From NCBI GenBank assembly GCA_025093985.1, contig JACAAK010000001.1, forward strand, positions 2,976,001 to 3,040,000: a DNA stretch of 64,000 nucleotides. Reading direction: 5' to 3'. Numbering within the stretch: position 1 is the first letter of the stretch; the number at the start of each line of letters is the position of its first letter. Source of the DNA: Calvatia gigantea. Taxonomy: Eukaryota; Basidiomycota; Agaricomycetes; Agaricales; Lycoperdaceae. The notes below the pieces were generated by a model that ran no database searches, had not been told where the DNA came from, and saw only the letters and a program-made list of their open reading frames with translations. Shown here piece after piece: positions 60,019 to 64,000 of the stretch. A program made the position numbers and the translations under genes.

Positions 60019-61569
60019 CGTTGTCGGATGTGTGTCAGCTGGATGGTGCCTGACATACTCTAAACTGACATGTCAGAAAAAAGAGCAATACAAAAAAAAA
60101 CTCCCAACCTTCCAAGACTGCAATCCCAGATCCACCAAGCCTTGTTCGTGCCCTTCTGCCTGCCTTCGCATCGTGCGTGGAGACAGTTGAGTTGAGTGGA
60201 GCGGATGTCAAGAGAGTGTTCGAGTTGTTAGTCAATTTCTGAGTGTCCAAACTATTTTGATGTGGAGTGACATCGGCATGCATAGAAGCCTTCGATCCTT
60301 GGGTTTTCCTATATGGACCCGTTTGGTAGGACTTTTTGAAGCCTGCAAAGGTCAAGGAAGGAGGTAAGCCGATGGAGGAAGAGAAAAAGCAAAAAGACCG
60401 TATTTATTGCTCCGCTCCGATGAATTTGGCCCAAAAAAGTAAACACAATTTTAAACTGTGTTGGCCAATTCTCGCCTCCTGTTCCACCTGGACTTTAATA
60501 AAGTGACACATCCTATTTCAAAAAGGTAAATGGAATTGCTTCCGGATGTTGACCCACCCTCCGAATATGGTTCGTGACCGATCACTGCTCGTGCTAACGC
60601 AGTCTTGTCAGTGATTCCGCATGGGATTGGACCTGAAAGTGTTGCGATACTATTGCCATTGGCCCCATATCAAGAAGTCCAAGGCCACATGCCGCCATAT
60701 GACGTGTATTTTCAGCAGCGTGCGAGAGCAAAGCGGCCCATCGACATAGGTAAAAGTCAAGGATACTTCCATGTGTCGATATCTGATATCTTTCCTCCGC
60801 TTATCAACATCTAATCGATCGATCATCTCGATACGAGCCAAAGCAGAGCTACAGGTGTAAATGTTGGTTGTTTAGTGAAACCAGCCTCAATTCACGTTGG
60901 AGAAAGGAAACAATCTGCAGGGACCTGGAGAAGGACAGGGAAGAACACTGCGTGTGGAATGGAGCCCGGAACGGAACGAGCAACAGATTTGTGCCGGTAC
61001 TCCGCCGACAACGGTAATAAACTCTCCATCCCTTAGGGCAATGAGCAATTAGGCGGACAACAGAAAGGGTTGAGGGCGGGTGATAGGAAATGAATCCCAT
61101 CCTGTTAAGAAAACTTGATTTGCGTTGCGGACCCATGGCTTATCTGTGGTGCAAGGCCAGGAATGTGATTTTTGGGAAAGGAGATAAGCGGCGTGAGACC
61201 CGAAAATTTGAAACACGTATATGAACAAGTGAGCAGGACGCTTAAAGCGCAACTTGGCAGATGCACCGACTAAAAATGACGTACAGACTATTACAGCGCG
61301 CCGTCTCGTGAAGTGGAAAAAGAGCGGAAATCCGCTATGAGGCAACGAGCGCCTATGCGGCAGAATATAGTGGCTAGCACAATAGCTCTTGGTCCCACTG
61401 CCGGGAACGGATAGGTTCCATTGGCTACCATTCACATGTTAAATCCGCTCAGAAGCGCGTCATTTTCCGAGTCTTATAATCCCTTTCAAGTCGTCATTCG
61501 ACCGCCCTTCTGACCACCCTCCATTGGCCACTGCATCCCAACACGACGCCGCCCAGATCTCCCTGAGTC
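60019..61569. other. 1.5-kb intergenic stretch
   Basis: Divergent promoter region between the unrecognised gene and SFC1. No protein-like frame was found. Confidence 0.5.
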
Positions 61570-62759
61570 ATGTCCCGGAACAGCAACAAGAAGCCTGTTG
61601 GCTTCGCCACTCACATTACTGCTGGTGGTATCGCTGGTGCATGTGAAGCTGTAAGTTTGCATTACCCTCGGTCGTAATCGGCATTCACCATACTCGTAGC
61701 TCGCATGCCAGCCGCTCGATACCATTAAAGTCCGGATGCAGCTTTCAAGGTCAGGGAGGGCCCCCGGGGTAAAAACACCGAATTATTGAAAGATGGTATG
61801 CTAACGAAGTTGTGCAGACGAAGCCCCGAGGATTCATCGCGACAGGAGTTAACATTGTTCAACGCGAGACCCCGCTTGCCCTCTACAAAGGTCTCGGTGC
61901 TGTCTTGTCTGGCATCGTACCGAAGATGGCGATCCGTTTCGCCAGCTTTGAAACATACAAAGGATGGTTGGCAGACAAAGACACTGGAAAGACCAGTGTC
62001 GGAAATATATTTATTGGTACACCAAGTTCATCCATCGAAATGATATTGGATTCTCATCCAACTTTGCAGCTGGTTTGGGTGCCGGTACGACCGAGGGTGT
62101 CCTTGTCGTAACTCCGATGGAGGTTGTCAAAATTCGACTGCAGGCTCAGCAACATTCCCTCGCTGATCCGATGGAGGCACCAAGATATCGCAATGCTGGC
62201 CATGCTGTCTACACCATTATCCGTGAAGAGGGTGTTGCTACCCTCTACCGTGGTGTCTCCCTCACCGCTCTCCGCCAAGCCACTAACCAAGGTGCAAACT
62301 TCACGGCGTATCAGGAAATCAAGAAGTTCGCGCACCGAATGCAGCCCGAACTTACCGAACTCCCGTCGTACCAGCACATGATTATCGGACTCATTTCAGG
62401 CGCCATGGGTCCCTTTTCTAATGCCCCCATTGATACCATCAAAACCCGTACGTGCTTCATTTGATCGTCAATCCCCTTGATCTATATTCACCTCGATCGC
62501 TGCTTGATTCTCCTTGATTTCATTAGGTTTGCAAAAGGCGACGGCTGTCCCTGGTCAATCAGCATTGCAGCGGATCATGGCCATTGCTTCTGATATGTGG
62601 AAGCAAGAGGGTGTCCGGTCGTTCTACAAGGGCATCACTCCTCGTGTACTTCGTGTTGCTCCTGGCCAGGCTATTGTTTTCGCCGTTTACGAGCGCGTTA
62701 GCCACATAATCGAGAAGATGAAGCCGGCGACGAGGGAAGATGATGGTTACTCTGAGTGA
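61570..62759 (+). CDS. SFC1: Mitochondrial succinate/fumarate carrier
   Basis: Five exons (61570-61650, 61700-61768, 61818-62016, 62070-62447, 62527-62759) sum to 960 nt, 319 residues. It has three carrier repeats with signatures CQPLDTIKVRMQ, VTPMEVVKIRLQAQ and NAPIDTIKTRLQK. Segments special to yeast Sfc1/Acr1 are present: ALYKGLGAVLSGIVPKMAIRF, TLYRGVSLTALRQATNQGANFTAYQEIKKF, GAMGPFSNAP and YKGITPRVLRVAPGQAIVFAVYERV. It exchanges succinate for fumarate across the inner mitochondrial membrane, linking the glyoxylate cycle to gluconeogenesis during growth on fatty acids, acetate or ethanol. Confidence 0.93.
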
Positions 62760-63184
62760 GGCAGCGGATTTGGAGAGAAGGTCAAGTTATTCAGGACTAA
62801 CATGATGATCTGTCTATTTTAGTAGATGTAGCAATCTTGTAACCTACAGGCATTATATCCTTGCGCCTTTTGAATTAATTTCTGTATATTGTATCATTGA
62901 ATTCCGACAGTCATTCAAAATTCGATGGGTTCTTTAGATTTATAATTTCTTCTAAGTAACCAGCTTCCGATCTGTTCCTGGTCGCTTCTTGACCATCTCA
63001 AACTTCGTCCTGGTTATAGAACCGGTCATCAGCTCTCCAGGTTAAGGGGCTTACCGGTCCGGTTCACTGAGCAACTGAAGTCTTGGGTATCACTGACTGG
63101 CTTACATCAGTCACACTGCCATTGTCGGTGCTTTTCCTCTTCAGCCAATATTACCCCTTTCCTCGAACCTGACTTGAGATCGCA
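62760..63184. other. Intergenic stretch between SFC1 and the FSH1-like gene
   Basis: 3' end of SFC1 and promoter of the next gene; nothing else seen. Confidence 0.5.
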
Positions 63185-64000
63185 ATGGCTGCCCGACGCA
63201 CTGTTCTCGTACTTCATGGGTGAGAAAACCGCGGCCGCTGCGTGAAATAGAGGTCTGATGAACAGGCTACAGGTACTCCCAAAATGGGAGCATATTTAGT
63301 AAACGGGTGGGTACATACTCCCGGTGTCATTAATGAATTACGTTCAATGCAATCGCTAGTTGGGTGCGCTGAGGAGAGAAGCTAAAGACATTGAATTTGG
63401 TACGCCAAACCCCACATCTCGTAATCTTTGCTAACGATAACATCAATCAGTTTTCATTGACGCACCACACATCCTCCAACCTATCGACCTGATTAGTGCT
63501 CATGCACGCAATCCTGTGCTCAACTTCGATGTGCAACCCGATGAGCAAACACAGGAACAAGAACAGGATCCTACGCTTACGCCCAGGGCATGGTGGAGAC
63601 CGAACCCAGAGCGGACAAAGGGTGTTGGATTGGAAGAGTCTCTTGCGGTTATACGAGATGTTCTGAAAACAAGGAAATTCAGTGTGAGTGTCCCTTCCTC
63701 TCACAAGACTCGTTGATGTGTTTTGACAAGCAGAATAGGGTGTCATGGGCTTCAGGTAAGCTGCCCGTGTTTTGTGTCATGAGTAGATCCCATCCTGACG
63801 ACCGGCGGGCTTTCTGCTGAACGAAGTCAAGGCGCCGCGCTTGCTGCGATTGTTGCTGCGCTGTTGGAGAAACCAGAGAGATATCCGCCATTCTTGGTTG
63901 ATGGAAAACCGCCACATCCACCGATGTGCGTCATTTCATCCATTCTTCTTGTTTTGAGACAGCTAGTAAATATCTAGATTGGTCAGCCAATTCTGTATAG
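63185..64000 (+). CDS. FSH1-like serine hydrolase, 3' end outside window
   Basis: Exons 63185-63219, 63273-63306, 63360-63399, 63451-63683, 63739-63755, 63827-63925 and 63978 onwards. The joined protein starts MAARRTVLVLHGYSQNGSIFSKRLGALRREAKDIEFVFIDAPHILQP, has AWWRPNPERTKGVGLEESLAVIRDVL, then GVMGFSQGAALAAIVAALLEKPERYPPF. This is the FSH1/OVCA2 serine-hydrolase family, an alpha/beta hydrolase with nucleophile Ser in GFSQGA, the codon being split by intron 63756-63826. The natural substrate is poorly known; esters or thioesters are likely. The Asp and His of the triad should lie beyond the window. One exon is only 17 nt. Confidence 0.85.

Overview
The window looks like nuclear DNA of a mushroom-forming basidiomycete (Agaricomycete). 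Genes are split by many short introns (mostly 40-65 nt, GT-AG with a few GC-AG). There is a cluster of class I hydrophobin genes, an F-box family of the kind expanded in Agaricomycetes, and gene content typical of a filamentous fungus. Exon models were joined by hand. Where a gene is called intact, the exon lengths sum to a multiple of three and the joined protein follows its family. No transposase, reverse transcriptase, CRISPR array or rRNA was seen.

Layout. 0-8 kb: the 5' part of a gene whose product carries a PAM2 motif (-), an F-box gene with a decayed tandem copy (-), and an ING-family PHD-finger gene (-). 8-18 kb: a secreted type-B carboxylesterase (+), a DUF1479 gene with two +1 frameshifts (-), a SulP sulfate permease with a STAS domain (+) and a cyclase-family hydrolase with one +1 frameshift (-). 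18-20 kb: a gene-free stretch with short repeats and a tRNA-like sequence. 20-34.2 kb: six hydrophobin loci (three intact, three broken), interleaved with a frameshifted MYND zinc-finger gene and a 3-hydroxyacyl-CoA dehydrogenase gene that contains a 7-nt exon. 34.5-41.4 kb: a mitochondrial-carrier-family gene, a second carboxylesterase paralogous to the first, and a secreted subtilisin. 41.4-45.7 kb: gene-poor. 45.7-64 kb: housekeeping block with a GNAT acetyltransferase, a small membrane protein, a SET methyltransferase, a PKA-type kinase, SWR1, an unrecognised gene, the succinate/fumarate carrier SFC1 and the 5' part of an FSH1-like serine hydrolase.

How it works together. The left half is rich in secreted or surface functions (hydrophobins, two esterases, and a protease just beyond), consistent with cell-wall coating and extracellular polymer use. 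It also holds every frame-broken gene I can support with confidence. The right half (34.5-64 kb) is made almost entirely of intact conserved genes for chromatin (SWR1, SET), signalling (PKA) and mitochondrial transport (SFC1). I see no operon-like system; the most unusual content is the partly decaying hydrophobin cluster and the micro-exon gene inside it.
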